From positions 127,501-191,500 of the forward strand of contig JACSYO010000505.1 in assembly GCA_016806645.1 (NCBI GenBank): a DNA stretch of 64,000 bases. The letters run 5' to 3'. Under the pieces are notes generated by a model. That model saw nothing but the letters and a program-made list of their open reading frames with translations, searched no databases and was not told the DNA's origin. Origin of the DNA: Ophiodon elongatus. Its lineage: Eukaryota > Chordata > Actinopteri > Perciformes > Hexagrammidae. A program made the translations under genes and the position numbers. Of this stretch, positions 1 to 11,283 are shown in pieces. How positions within the stretch are numbered: the stretch's first letter is position 1; each line of letters begins with the position of its first letter.

Positions 1-379
1 ACGAGGAGCACCGAGGCTCTTCAGGAGGAGCTTTATGCTGGTTTCTGTTTTTAATTATCACCTGTACTTAATGCTGTAATAATCTCTCTCAGTCGAGGCT
101 CAATAAAAAGGCTCAAATTACCAAAATTTGTAAAAACAAGTTTTAAAAACATGCTTTTATAAAATAATCTCAGCTGCTTTCACCCACTGACTTCCTCCCC
201 GTCTCATTTTTCTTTGACTGATTTGTTTAATTTAAAAAAAAAAAAAACACACACTTGCAAACTTCCAGCAGAGTATTATTATACTATTATTATTATTATT
301 ATTATTATTATAATACCATCATTAGATGATCAATAACTTTATGGATGAGCTAACATCACAGAAGTAAAGACAAACTTAC
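1..379. other. msl1 terminal intron, partial
   Basis: No coding exon is visible. The segment holds a short ATT trinucleotide run (about 276-311) and a poly-A/CA stretch near 233-255. The donor of the preceding msl1 exon lies at 378-379 on the minus strand. The final PEHE exon was looked for here and not found. Confidence 0.6.
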
Positions 380-3079
380 TGTTGTGAGAGTTTGGGCAAC
401 GGCCGGCCGAATGCAACCACAGGCAGGAAGGGAGTGATCACGATAGTTTCAACTGGCAGAAAGAAAAGAATCAAGTTTAAAATAAAAATAAAATAAAATA
501 AAAACATCCCACACATGTTGCCGAATAGTGAGACGCGTTCTGCAGACGTACCGTCTTCAGTGTCGGGGTAGAAGGACGAGAGCTCGGGCTCCGTCTCCGG
601 GACGACCTTCTTCCGGTTCATGCGCTGCTGCAAACGCTGGAACATGCGCTGCTCTCTGATTCGCTGGATGTCCCACCTGGAGACCAATGAAAATGGCAAA
701 GAGTGAGAAAATCTGGACTTTATTGCCTGATTATTTGTAGCTTAAAGAGTTAAAATAGAACTGAATCTCGAGTTTTGATTTCATCTCATCTTATTTTTGA
801 CCGCAGTTCAATCTGTTGACAAACAACAATATCTTTGTTCTCATGTCTCCCTTTAAAAATAAATCTCTGATCTCAATAAACTTATGTGGAAAAAAAGGAC
901 TTCCTGTAACCTGCATTGCATAGAGAGTCATAAATAAGTGGTTTTGTGCTATTTTACAAACACAAAATGTATCTAATGTATAAATTACAGGCTTGTCCTC
1001 ACCAAAAGAAGAGCTTAGTGTTTATTACAGGGATGTATAATTTATCATAGTTCAGATTTTAAACTTTTATGGGCTGCATTGTCGTTTATATATTTAAGCC
1101 TCATGTTTCTTTGTGACGTTATGATTTATTTTCACAATTACATTGAGGATTTAACTGTAAAAACGTCCCGTTTAATTACACATCGTGTCTCAACTCTTTA
1201 ATAACCAACTTCAGGGCCAATGAAAGAAAATCATAACGAACAAATATTGTCCGATAACATTATTATCCGATTCTTTACTCTCCAGTATTGAAACACATTT
1301 ATTAAAATCTCAAATCCAATAACTGAAGTCGGGGTTTGGTACCTTTTCCTCCTCTTCTCGTCCAACTCCAGCTTCAAGTGGCGTTTCAAAAACACGTTGT
1401 CGTCCAGCGCCTTGATGGGAAGTCACACGATGCAGTTCATGAGTTATATTCTTTTTTTTGGTTTTAAGTGGGATAACTTGTTTAAACTCCAGAGTTATTA
1501 AGATTCAAGACGGCGCTCACCTCGGGGGGGATAAAGGAAGGGTCCTCGTCCAGAGGCTCGATGGGATTTTCCCTCCAAGAAGGAACTGAGAGGAAGCGAG
1601 GAGGGAAATCAGGTCATTCAGAGACAGAGCGTTCGGGACATTTGATGGATAAAGTGATTAGAAGATGGGATATAGGTCACGCTTACAAACAATCAGCATA
1701 TCATGAACTACATGAGGAGTCCACTCACTGGCCACCTCTTCTTCCTTTTTAGGGGAAGTCTCACGCAGAGGAGAAAGAGGAGGTTGGTTCCAGCAACAGA
1801 GGTACATCTCTGTAGTAGACATAAAGGGGAGGTCTTCGATCTGACAGCCCAGCTCGGGCTCCTCTTTGCACGGGAGCATGAGGTCCCTTTCTAGCCCCGA
1901 CCGCATGGGAACGGTCTTCTCGGGGGTTTCTTTGCTGCGCAGCTCTCTTTGATTGGGAGAGCCGGGCTGCATTTCGGATTTCTGGGGGCTGAGCTTGGCG
2001 CTTTTGCCTCGTGATTTCTGCATTTTTGCATCTCCAAAGCAAGATTTCCTGTGTGAGCGAAAGGAAAAGAATTAAAGAGTTACGACAACGTGACAAAGAA
2101 ATGGAAGTCATGAACTCGACCTCTTTTGAATATTGCACAGAGAAAACTGTAGATTCTCCTTTCCCGCATGCATTTAACGAACGTGGTTTGATTTAATGCC
2201 ACAAGTCACGTGACAAGAGCGGAGTGCCGTCTGCTCTTTACCTCTTTTGACCTTTTCCACCCCGACTAAACTGGAGCGGCGTGGCCGCGTTGGGCTGCGG
2301 ACTCTCCTCGGTATCCAGATCCCACACGTCCTCTTTGTCGGGGGTCCACGGCTCCAGCGGCTGGAAGAGGCGCTTGTCCCGTGGCGGGTCCTTCTTCGTC
2401 AGCTGCAGGCGGCGCTCCATGCGCTCGATGCGAGCAAGAAGCTGCAACAGAAGGAGGCACAGACCAAATAAACTTAACTTTAAATGTTTTTAATCCACAC
2501 GTTAACGGCTGACGATGGAAGGCGTTCACGTACTGTCTCCTTGTCCGATTTGAGCTCATCTATCTCCTTGTCCTTGGACTGCAGCTGCTGCTGCTGCTGC
2601 TCAATGAGGTCCAGTTGGAGGAGGAGAATCTGCCGGAGGCAGTTGGCCTGCGTGTGCGGATTGGCGGGGGTCTTCCTGATGTTCCTCCACTTGCCCTCGG
2701 ACGAGAGTTCAATGGATGCGGTGCCCAGAACCCCCGGGACCACCACCCCCTTCACGCTGTCATCTGCACCCGCATCCTTGGGGTTGTTGTTCAGAGCCAT
2801 CTGAGGGTTCTCCATGTCGTCAGCTGAGAGGGGTTTACCTTTCACTGGGGTTCCCTCACCCCCCATCTGTCTCACAGGGGACAATACCCCCACAGTCTTG
2901 TTGTCTCCTGGAACTACTTCCGCAACCGTGGCCGCGAGGGGGCCCTTGCTGGTCATGTAACTCTGGTCCGGGTCCCGGGACCTGCTCGGGATCTCGGCCC
3001 CCCCGAAACGCGCTCCGTCGACGGCGTCCGCGTCCTGCTTGAGTCCCGTGTTTGGAAACAGCGTGGACCTCAGAGTCAT
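380..3079 (-). CDS. msl1: MSL1, male-specific lethal 1 homolog (3' end missing)
   Basis: Scaffold subunit of the nuclear MSL histone H4K16 acetyltransferase complex; in the known family the N-terminal coiled coil binds MSL2 and the C-terminal PEHE region binds MOF and MSL3. Coding exons in transcription order: 3079-2534, 2441-2242, 2048-1729, 1585-1521, 1410-1343, 676-552, 452-380. All junctions have GT/AG ends and the frame stays open through 1397 nt. The start (MTLRST...) matches the usual MSL1 start (MTMRS...). Exons 1-2 encode a glutamine-rich coiled coil (LLQLDLIEQQQQQLQ, then LLARIERMERR). Exon 3 has the conserved IEDLPFMSTTEMYL segment. Exons 4-7 encode PEHE (RWDIQRIREQR, ITPFLPVVAFGRPLPKL). 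The last exon is expected left of position 1. A 5' noncoding exon is likely, because an acceptor lies about 65 nt upstream of the ATG. Teleosts may carry two msl1 copies; I cannot say which this is. Confidence 0.93.
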
Positions 3080-3289
3080 GGCGACCGGCTCATCCTGCGG
3101 CGCCTCAACCACAGCTGCCTCCCATGAGAACCAGCTGCTGTCCTGCAACAACAACAACACAAACGACAACAAACACAGTGTCGTGTTATTGTCTGTGTCC
3201 CTGGAGCCGCACGGCCTCCGGGCTGCTGGTGAAACAAGTGCACCAACTACTCACCCTTGGACCTAAAGGCACCCTTTTCCTCCCACCAA

Positions 3290-3580
3290 AGCTAGGCTAC
3301 ATTAGCACCCAGGAGCTAATTGAGACTCCTATAGTGACGTCAGGGGGATTTAAGCCTCCTCGAGGGGCGTCAGGGTGGATGTTAACAGAGAGGGACTCGG
3401 GAGTGGCATCGCACGACACTGGCGCGAGCCTCCTCCTCCATTTTGGCTCTCGCGGAACCACGAAAAAACAATAACAAGCTAGCTAGCTGAGCTAAGCTAA
3501 ACGCGTTAGCCGGCCAGTTTTAACAGGAAACCGCGCTTCCGGAGCGGCGTTGTCATAACAACCACCTGCATAAACAACAC
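3290..3580 (-). promoter_or_regulatory. msl1 promoter and 5' noncoding region
   Basis: This is a CpG-rich block at the 5' end of msl1. It carries a perfect cyclic-AMP response element TGACGTCA at 3335-3342 and an ETS-like core (CTTCCGG) near 3536-3542. Placing the transcription start within it is inference from composition and from the 5' UTR acceptor near 3145 on the minus strand. Confidence 0.45.
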
Positions 3581-3934
3581 GAGAGTCGCGCGCGTACGTT
3601 TACTTGGCTGTGTTGGTCGCGTCTCGCGCTCACCTGGTCTGTTATTGGAGTCCACCTGCGGCTGTCTTCATGTTCCCTCCTCAAGACTGGCGTTAGAGCG
3701 CCCTCTACTGCGCATGCGTAATTTGTCGGCTGGCCATTTCTCGTGTTGTGAACGTTTCGGTGAGGCCGGCAGGGGGCGACAGAGGACACGTTGTACACCA
3801 TGACACCACTTTTATTTTATAATATATACTTGTTTTAAAGTATATGAATAAATGCTTGGATTTGTAGAAAAGTATTTATTTTTCTCTTATTGTGTTTTTG
3901 AAAAGAAACCTTTATTGATAATACAACTGTGGTT

Positions 3935-4596
3935 CTGAAGCAGTAGTGGAAGAAGTTAATCCAATAATACAAATATTCTATCAATAAATACTGTAAATCT
4001 TAATTATTTTGAAATGAGTCATTATGCATAATGAATAATTTTACATCTTGTACATCATGTTTGGTGGTAATACTTTGCTACTTTTGTTGTAAGATTTTAA
4101 ACTTCTAATTGTAACAAAATGTCAAACTATATTATTGCTACTTTTACTTTAATCTGATTCAGGAGATCATTCCTGCCCACTGCAATAACACTTTATAATA
4201 AATCACCTCTGGCCAAATCAATCACTCGACTATAACATCGTAACACTGTTGTTTGTTTGTTTGGCTACATTTTTGCACTATTGTTTTGTTTGCTTTGTTG
4301 TTTAATTTAATTTAATATTATTCTATTAAATTGTTTTATGTATTGTGCATTGTTCTTATTATTCTAATATATTTTTTTGTATATATTGTACTTTTTTTAT
4401 ATATATATTGTATTGCTTACCTGTATGTATAAATGCTGCTGTAGCGAAAAAAAACTTCCCCTTCGGGATTAATAAAGTAACTATCTATCAAAACCGCTGC
4501 ACTTGAGTAAAACTTGGAAATCATGAATTTTCAGACCACTATTTTTATACTTTTACTCAAGTAAAGGATCCGAGTACTTCTTAAAACACTCACTGT
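3935..4596. mobile_element. Nonautonomous DNA element interrupted by a LINE-like 3' tail
   Basis: The left end resembles CAGTAGTGGAAGAAGT and the right end reads CTCAAGTAAAGG...GAGTACTTCTT. This is the terminal-repeat pair of a very common teleost MITE (hAT-like, from recollection). Between them, about 4240-4496 is an AT-rich block ending in GGGATTAATAAAGTAACTAT followed by CTAT repeats, the 3' tail of a teleost LINE-like element. The same tail recurs at 23140-23243. The arrangement suggests the retroelement inserted into the older MITE. Confidence 0.5.
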
Positions 4597-4679
4597 ATAT
4601 TTTATATTTTTATTTAGTGATGTATTCTGTTATAACTGGTGCAGTTCCCACACTGGCCTGCTGTTCTACCCCAGGCCAC

Positions 4680-4940
4680 CAGATGGCGGTATGAAATAAA
4701 GTGTCAACCTCACCGAGGCGGAAGTCCTCTACTTCCGGAAGTAGTCTACTTACTTCCGGTTAATGGAAAAACAGGAAACAGTTGTACGAAAGTAGCATTT
4801 TGCATCGAAGTAATCAACCTACGTCTCCTTAAAATGTTTGTTTCCCAGAGTTTACTTTAACAGGGGACCGATAACGTAAATGATAACGATACCTTACCGT
4901 ATAGACTCGACTTTTAACGGTTGAACCGGACGTCAGCGGG
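4680..4940 (+). promoter_or_regulatory. snf8 promoter with clustered ETS sites
   Basis: An ETS palindrome ACTTCCGGAAGT lies at 4731-4742, with further ETS sites at 4718-4725 (GCGGAAGT) and 4752-4759 (ACTTCCGG). AGATGGCGG at 4681-4689 resembles a YY1 core. There is no TATA box. This is a typical housekeeping promoter layout, and the snf8 ATG follows at 4941. Confidence 0.6.
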
Positions 4941-7900
4941 ATGCACCGGAGAGGAGTGGGCGCGGGAGCTATCGCCAAGAAAAAGCTCGCGGAGGTAACG
5001 TCACTGTTACAGGTGTTATTCACCTGCACGTCTGTAATAATGCCTCTAATGATGCGTTATAACGTATTCACCTGGAGTGAGAGAGTTTTGTTTTGTTTGT
5101 CTTATTTCATATTTATTTATTTATTGTTTTGTTTGGTCACACAGGGTTTTGTTTAATAATTATTAAACAAAAACATTTATAATTATAATTACACTTGTTT
5201 TAAAGTACTGTTATTTGTTTGTTTGTTAGCCATATTTTTATTGTACATTTTAATATTTTTCTATTTTTTTTCCTATTATTTTTAAATAATTATTGCACTG
5301 TGTTTTTTGTTTATTGTTGTACACCTTTCACCAAGTACTTGGCAATAAACAGTTCTGATTCTGATTCTTATCTTGTTTATTGAAATTATTTGGTTTATTA
5401 TGCTTATATTGTATTATTTCTAATAACGAATTTCTAACATCGACTTATTTATCTAACCTGTGATTATTTTCTTCTTCTTCTTCTTCTATATTTAGGCCAA
5501 ATATAAGGAAAGAGGAAATGTTCTTGCGGTGGACCAAATTGTCCAAGTGAGTTTTTTAAAAAAAAAATTATAAAAACACTGAATACTTTTATCCATGTAA
5601 TAATGTCTCAAGTGAATACAAACGGTATTTCCATTTGTGGAAAGTAAATAAGTATGTTTACTCAAGTCCTGTACTTAAGTACAATTTGAGGTACTTGTAC
5701 TTTACTTGAGTATTTCCAATCTATGCTACTTTATACTGCTGCTCCCCAATAATTTAGGGAGGAATGTTGCGACATTTATTTGATAACTTTAGTTACTTTG
5801 CAGATTGAGATTATTAATACAAAATATATCTTAAAGCATGAATTATGATGTGTTAGTATAGATTAAAATACCCTGTAGTATATTAAGTAATAAAAATAAG
5901 CTCTACCTTTAACAGCTGCACTATTAAGTAATTAACTTTTGTATGCATTAAACAATATAATTCAGTATTATAATAAACATTATTTTGAAATGTCCCATTC
6001 TGCATTATATGTACTTTAAATTGATATTGGTGTTAATGTTTTTGCACTTTTTCTGAAGTACGAGTTTGTCTGCAGGACTTTTACTTGTAACAGAGTATTT
6101 CTACACTGTGGTAATACTGCTTTTACTTAAGTACAAGATCTGAATACTTCTTCCCTCGCTGGATATTTCTCTGAAATTATAGTTTTGTAAATCAGAAATG
6201 GAACAATATTGTTTTATCAACTGAGAAATCATATTGACAAAAGCACATTTGATGATTATAAAACGTATTTTCCTGTTTGGAAATAAAATTCATCAATCAG
6301 ACACAAAAAAATCCTGTGTTTTTATAAAGTTCTCGCTTCCAGTTACAAATCTATAACTGCCATATATTTACTTCGTATGCAGACTTTTCTCTATAGATAT
6401 TCCCTCCTCTTCATTTACTCGCCTGTTTCTTGTTTTTCCGCCAGATGTCGAAGCAGTTGGAGACCTTCAAGTCCAACCTGGAGGAGTTTGCCAGCAAACA
6501 CAAACAAGAAATCCGAAAGAGCTCCCAGTTCAGGGTTCAGTTCCAGGAGATGTGTGCCACCATTGGGGTCGACCCGCTCGCCTGTGAGGAACATTTGGAA
6601 TACAATCTGTAAGATAATTGTGTTTTTAAATTATAACGTTTTAAAGTGGAAAATAACTTTTTTAATTTCTTCCACAGCTGGCAAAGGTTTTTGGTCTGAG
6701 ATGCTCGGCGTAGGTGACTTCTATTATGAGCTCGGGGTCCAGATTATTGAAGTGTGTCTGGCCCTGAAACACAGAAATGGAGGTTTGTGATTTCTCTGGA
6801 CACTAAATGGTAATTATTGTGTTTGGCTGGTTACAAAGCGGTGACTCGGTCAATCTGATCTGAACTCCATCGGCGATACTCTGCATCTCAACAGCGTCAT
6901 ACACAATGAATCCAGTTATGAACACCTGCGTGACGTCGATACCACGATTTTTAATAATGAAATGTGTGTGTTTTCTTTTCAGGGCTCATTACTTTGGATG
7001 AACTCCATCAGAGAGTACTGAAGGGACGAGGTAAATACGCTCAGGATGTCAGCCAGTAAGTCGAATATTTCAAGTATCGGAGAAAGTATTCGAGACTTGC
7101 TCATATGTCTGTTCTAAATTGTATGAATTATTAAAAATCCCCACACTGCGTGCTTCCCAGAGACGACTTGATGAGAGCCATAAAGAAACTGAAGGTGATG
7201 GGGAACGGCTTTGGGATGATCCCGGTCGGAGGTTCTTACTTGGTCCAGTCGGTCCCGGCTGAGCTCAACATGGATCACGCTGTAGTTCTGCAGCTGGCCG
7301 AGGTGAGACGCAGCTCCCTGGTTCATTATTCATATTACAACTATTATTATTTTACCACAAATTAAAGGCGTAATCTGGATTTACCAAAAGTCAAACGATA
7401 ACAGATAACCGCTTCAGTTTCCTGTTGGAAAGGGCTGTTTGACCGCGAGGTTATTTGGTGAAAATATCGTAAATATAGTGCACACTCAAGCTGATACAGA
7501 TCTTTTTAAGTGTCTAAAATCCGTAAAGTGCGTTGCGTTGCTCCCGTGCTGCTACAGACGTATTTACATAACGGTCCCATGTTTGAATTCGAAAGTCACT
7601 TTCTGGAAAAAGTCCAAAATCCAACACGTCTGAATCAAAACGCCGTGTCAGTGAGATTTAAACCACAGCTGCACAAGGTGAGAGAAAGAGAGAAGCATTA
7701 AATGTTCACCTTGTTACGATTTTAATAAATGTGTCATTTAATAATCATCTCTTGTGCTTTTAAAGTTTTAAAGTCCATCACTTGGCGTCGCTCTTTCCTA
7801 ACTCACTGCTGTCCTCCTCCAGGTGTCGAATATCACTGCAGCTCTATTCCTAATCTCCCTGTCATGGGGATTAAAGGGTTAAAGACCCACTGTGTGTGTG

Positions 7901-9173
7901 TTTGAATGCTAAAGAAGCCGCGACTTTAGCAGAAAACACGTAACCAGCAATTTGACAGATTTTCTGTCTGAAAAAGGCATTTTTTTGTTGGGTTTTTTTA
8001 TCCAAAAAAGAGAAATTGGGGCCTTTTTGATGCAAAGTGATGTCGGTTTCTTTGTTCATTTGTAGAAAAAGGGCTTCGTCACAGTGAGCGAGATCAAGGA
8101 CAGCCTGAAGTGGGAGAAGGAACGGGCGTGTCACGTCCTGGTAAGTCTCATTTCAGGTCTCGATGTTTGACAGATGGATCTGCAGGTGTTAAATTCAGTA
8201 TTAAAAGTCTTGGATTTCATTCACAAAAAGGCTTAAATATTTTCTATTTCCTGCAGTCGGCGTTAATGTTTGTTATAAAATGTTTTTATATCTGATTGTT
8301 GAATCACAGCAGACGTTATAAACCTCTAAAGTTAAATTAGAAGTAGAATTGTGAGCTTTTAAAATCTTGAATGACTAATTTTTACATTGGTTCATCCACC
8401 TGTCCTGGACCAGTTGTGTTAATTTGATTAATTATATAATTAGGGATCATTAAGAGCTGCAAATATGAGTCAGTTAATCAATTAGTCCGCCAGAAAATCT
8501 CAGGGCAGCTATTTATATCTTTGATTAATCCTTTCAGTTGTTTTTCAAGCAAAAACTTCTAATATTCTCTGGATTCAGCTTCTTAAATGAGAGGTTTTGT
8601 TGTTTTTTTTCTGTCATATATGACAGTAAATTTATTATTTGGATTGTTTGTCGCACAAAAACGGGCAAATTAAAGACTCACTTTGGACTCTGAGAAATGT
8701 TTAATGCCAGTTTTTAAACATTTATTACACTAAATAATTAATAGAGAAGATGAAGATAATCGCTCATTAGTTGCATCCCTTAAATTATTGTTATACAGCT
8801 GGGATGCTATGAAAATAAATAAAGAATAATAATAAATCTTGGCCATGTCGTCACTATCGTCGTACTTTCTGACTTTGGACGACATGCACGAGGAAACGGA
8901 TGTTTAGCTGCATTTAAAATAGTAATTTTAAATGCAATTAATATATTAGTTATTAAAACAATTAAAATAGTTTTTTAAATGTGAGCCGGAAGAACTCTGC
9001 AGAAACCCCGCTGACCTCCGCGCTTCCTTCTCCAGGATCACCTGCTGAAGGAAGGCTTGGCCTGGCTGGACTCTCAAGCAGCCGAGGAGGCGCAGTACTG
9101 GCTGCCCGCTCTCTTCGCCGAGCTGACCTCCCGTGACGTCACGCCCGAGGAGGCCAATCAGATGACGCCATGA
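4941..9173 (+). CDS. snf8: SNF8 / VPS22 (EAP30), ESCRT-II subunit
   Basis: Core subunit of ESCRT-II, which with VPS25 and VPS36 sorts ubiquitinated membrane proteins into multivesicular endosomes. Exons: 4941-4994, 5496-5546, 6445-6583, 6678-6782, 6983-7055, 7161-7302, 8066-8140, 9036-9173. They splice in frame to 258 codons plus stop, the length I recall for human SNF8. The start MHRRGVGAGAIAKKKLAE is essentially invariant in the family. Residues about 30-60 form the helical region (FASKHKQEIRKSSQF). The winged-helix part includes GKGFWSEMLGVGDFYYELGV, IPVGGSYLVQSVPAELN and HLLKEGLAWLD. All introns have GT/AG ends. It lies head to head with msl1, about 1.3 kb apart. No truncation or missing segment is apparent. 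Confidence 0.97.
5300..5370. mobile_element. LINE-like 3' tail ending in GATTCT repeats
   Basis: The sequence CACCTTTCACCAAGTACTTGG is followed by AATAAACAGTTCTGATTCTG. The same tail occurs at 23045-23112. It matches the 3' end of a common teleost non-LTR retroelement family; the family name cannot be fixed by eye. Confidence 0.4.
5640..6160. mobile_element. Teleost MITE-like dispersed repeat in snf8 intron 2
   Basis: The segment begins near 5640 with TACTCAAGTCCTGTACTTAAGTAC-type sequence and ends near 6150 with TACTTAAGTACAAGATCTGAATACTTCTTCC. Both ends share motifs with copies at 3935-4596, 49845-50000 and 53385-53735. The interior is AT-rich and noncoding. The superfamily assignment (hAT-like) is from recollection of similar teleost repeats. 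Confidence 0.45.
7303..9035. other. snf8 introns 6 and 7, no additional gene
   Basis: Apart from exon 7 (8066-8140) this AT-rich stretch contains no conserved coding segment. Short open frames at 7439-7701 and 8110-8295 lack any family signature and look like chance. Confidence 0.5.
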
Positions 9174-9510
9174 GGGAGAGGGAGAGGGAGGGGCGGGGCA
9201 TCAGAGACACGTTGGTAAACAAGAAAGCTCCCGGTGGGACGGAGCACGCTGGGCGAAGCTTCCTCCGACATCATCTTCCGGACGCGAGGAGGGGAAACTA
9301 TGCAACGGGGGCGCTGGTTTACGGATATCAATGCACAGACTAATATGTAATTTTCTTTTTTTTTTTTCATATATAAAATAATAACTTCACATCCGCTGCA
9401 TTCCTGCCACTTGATTTTTTTTTTTTTTTTATTGTTTCAGAACCGTTTACATACATTCACTTGTTGCATTGCTCATCCTCCTATCAACCACTCATTCTCA
9501 ACAGAAGTTA

Positions 9511-9516
9511 AATAAA
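9511..9516 (+). terminator. Candidate polyadenylation signal of snf8
   Basis: AATAAA lies about 340 nt downstream of the snf8 stop. It is the first canonical hexamer on the plus strand in a plausible position. Confidence 0.4.
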
Positions 9517-9519
9517 CAC

Positions 9520-10620
9520 TGAAATCGACACAATCATAGTTTTAGTAGATCATCAGCTCCCCCAGAAGAGTGCGAAGTTATACTGTAAATGAAGAATTGT
9601 GGTTAAAATATATATATTTTTTTAATATAACATGCATTATTTTAAATTATAACGATCTAAATCCATACATGAGAAAGATGAATAGGGTTTTCAAGGTTAC
9701 AAAGCCGAAATTAAATCGACTAATTCTCTGACAATCCATCCCACGGTTAAATCATGTTTTTAGCCTTTTTACTACAAATCATATATATATAAATTACTGC
9801 TTTTTATTTTCCAAAGCATACTATTAGTAAAAAAAATAAATCTTTCAGAGGTTTTAAGTTTGTTTAATTTAGATGTTACAAAGCCTACGTTTGTACTATT
9901 CACCTGATAAATGTCCAGAAGATCAAACGGACGACATCGAATGTGAAGTCAGATTCACAATCACATTTATTTCTTCTTTAAATAGATAATTCCAGATTTT
10001 AAAACAAGAAATATTCAAATTTTATACAAAACAAAAGAGAGGACTGGGCTCGACTCTCCTTTTTTTAATATTTAGTCTCTCGAGCGAAAGAGCTCACAAA
10101 AAGAAAGCAGATTAATTTGTCTCTTCATAACAAAACATTTACTATTAAATATTTTCTCTCACTCAAACAACTCAAAGTTGTTCAAAATATTTTGGACAAT
10201 TTTGACTATCAAAAATAATTTATATGAGACCGATAGATCGGTGCATCTCTACCCATAAACATCTGTAAATAAGTAAATACAACAGCCAATTTTAGACTAT
10301 TATTTTTAACATTTAAACACTTTTGCTTAATTTTTTTTAATGAAAAATAGGGTTTTGAGTTTTGGTTCAGAAGTAAAACATTTCAAACGATGCTCAGTTT
10401 TACTTTTAATGACGATAAGCCAAAATCTGACTAAAATAAATGAGGACACTTAATAGCTGAAAAACACAAAACCCCCCAAAAACAGCACGCTTTGGAAAAA
10501 GCTCAACAGTAAAGTTGCAGTAAAAGTGTAATAATATCGGTTTGCTCCTTTTACACCAGACCACCCAACTTGTAAGACCTTTTGTTTGCTTGTTTGTTTG
10601 TTTGTTTGTTTATTTTGCGC
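9520..10620. other. Gap between the convergent genes snf8 and calcoco2
   Basis: This AT-rich sequence lies between two convergent 3' ends. Several TTTATT hexamers, for example 9966-9971, could be minus-strand polyadenylation signals for calcoco2. No coding signature was seen. Confidence 0.45.
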
Positions 10621-11250
10621 TCACAGCTCGTGGCTGTAGACGTGATCCTCGAACACGGACTGCTCCATGTTGTCACAGATCATCGTGCAGAAGGGACAAA
10701 CGCGGTGACTCTGCTCGTGCTGCTCCAGCTCTTCTCGGGTTATGCAGGGGAAGCTCTCCTGGCAGTGACGACACACCAGCGCCTGCTGTGGGGGAGGGGA
10801 GGGGGGGAGGAAGGGGGGAGGAAGGGGGGAGAGGAAATAGAGACGGTAACAAAATAGGGAGCGGATTATGTGCAAAAATAAACGGTAAACAGGCGAGTCA
10901 CACACTCCGTTTTAGAGCCCAGCTGCTTTCATCTTAATTATTAACTAGTTCATTCAGGTTGTGTTAGAAAATAGAAAAGAGACCTTTTTTTTATTAATAC
11001 GGGATTAGAATAATTCGACTCACCTCTTCGCTGTTTGCAGGGATATCTGCAAAGAAAAGTAAATCAGTTAACACCAGATTAATTGAAACAATTGCTGTTT
11101 ATTCACAGTTTATTTAAGGGGCTTTAGGGAATGATTGTTTTCATCAGTGAAACCTGATTTTTTTGTTTGTTTTGGGAATAACTTTCATGTATAGATGTCT
11201 AGCAGAAGTGGGTGACTATTGATACAATCCTCTAAGGATATTTATTTTGT

Positions 11251-11283
<33 letters not shown>

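Noticed and set aside
1..60. Terminal msl1 exon at the left edge
   Set aside because: The minus-strand translation shows no match to the conserved MSL1 C-terminus. The exon probably lies outside the window.
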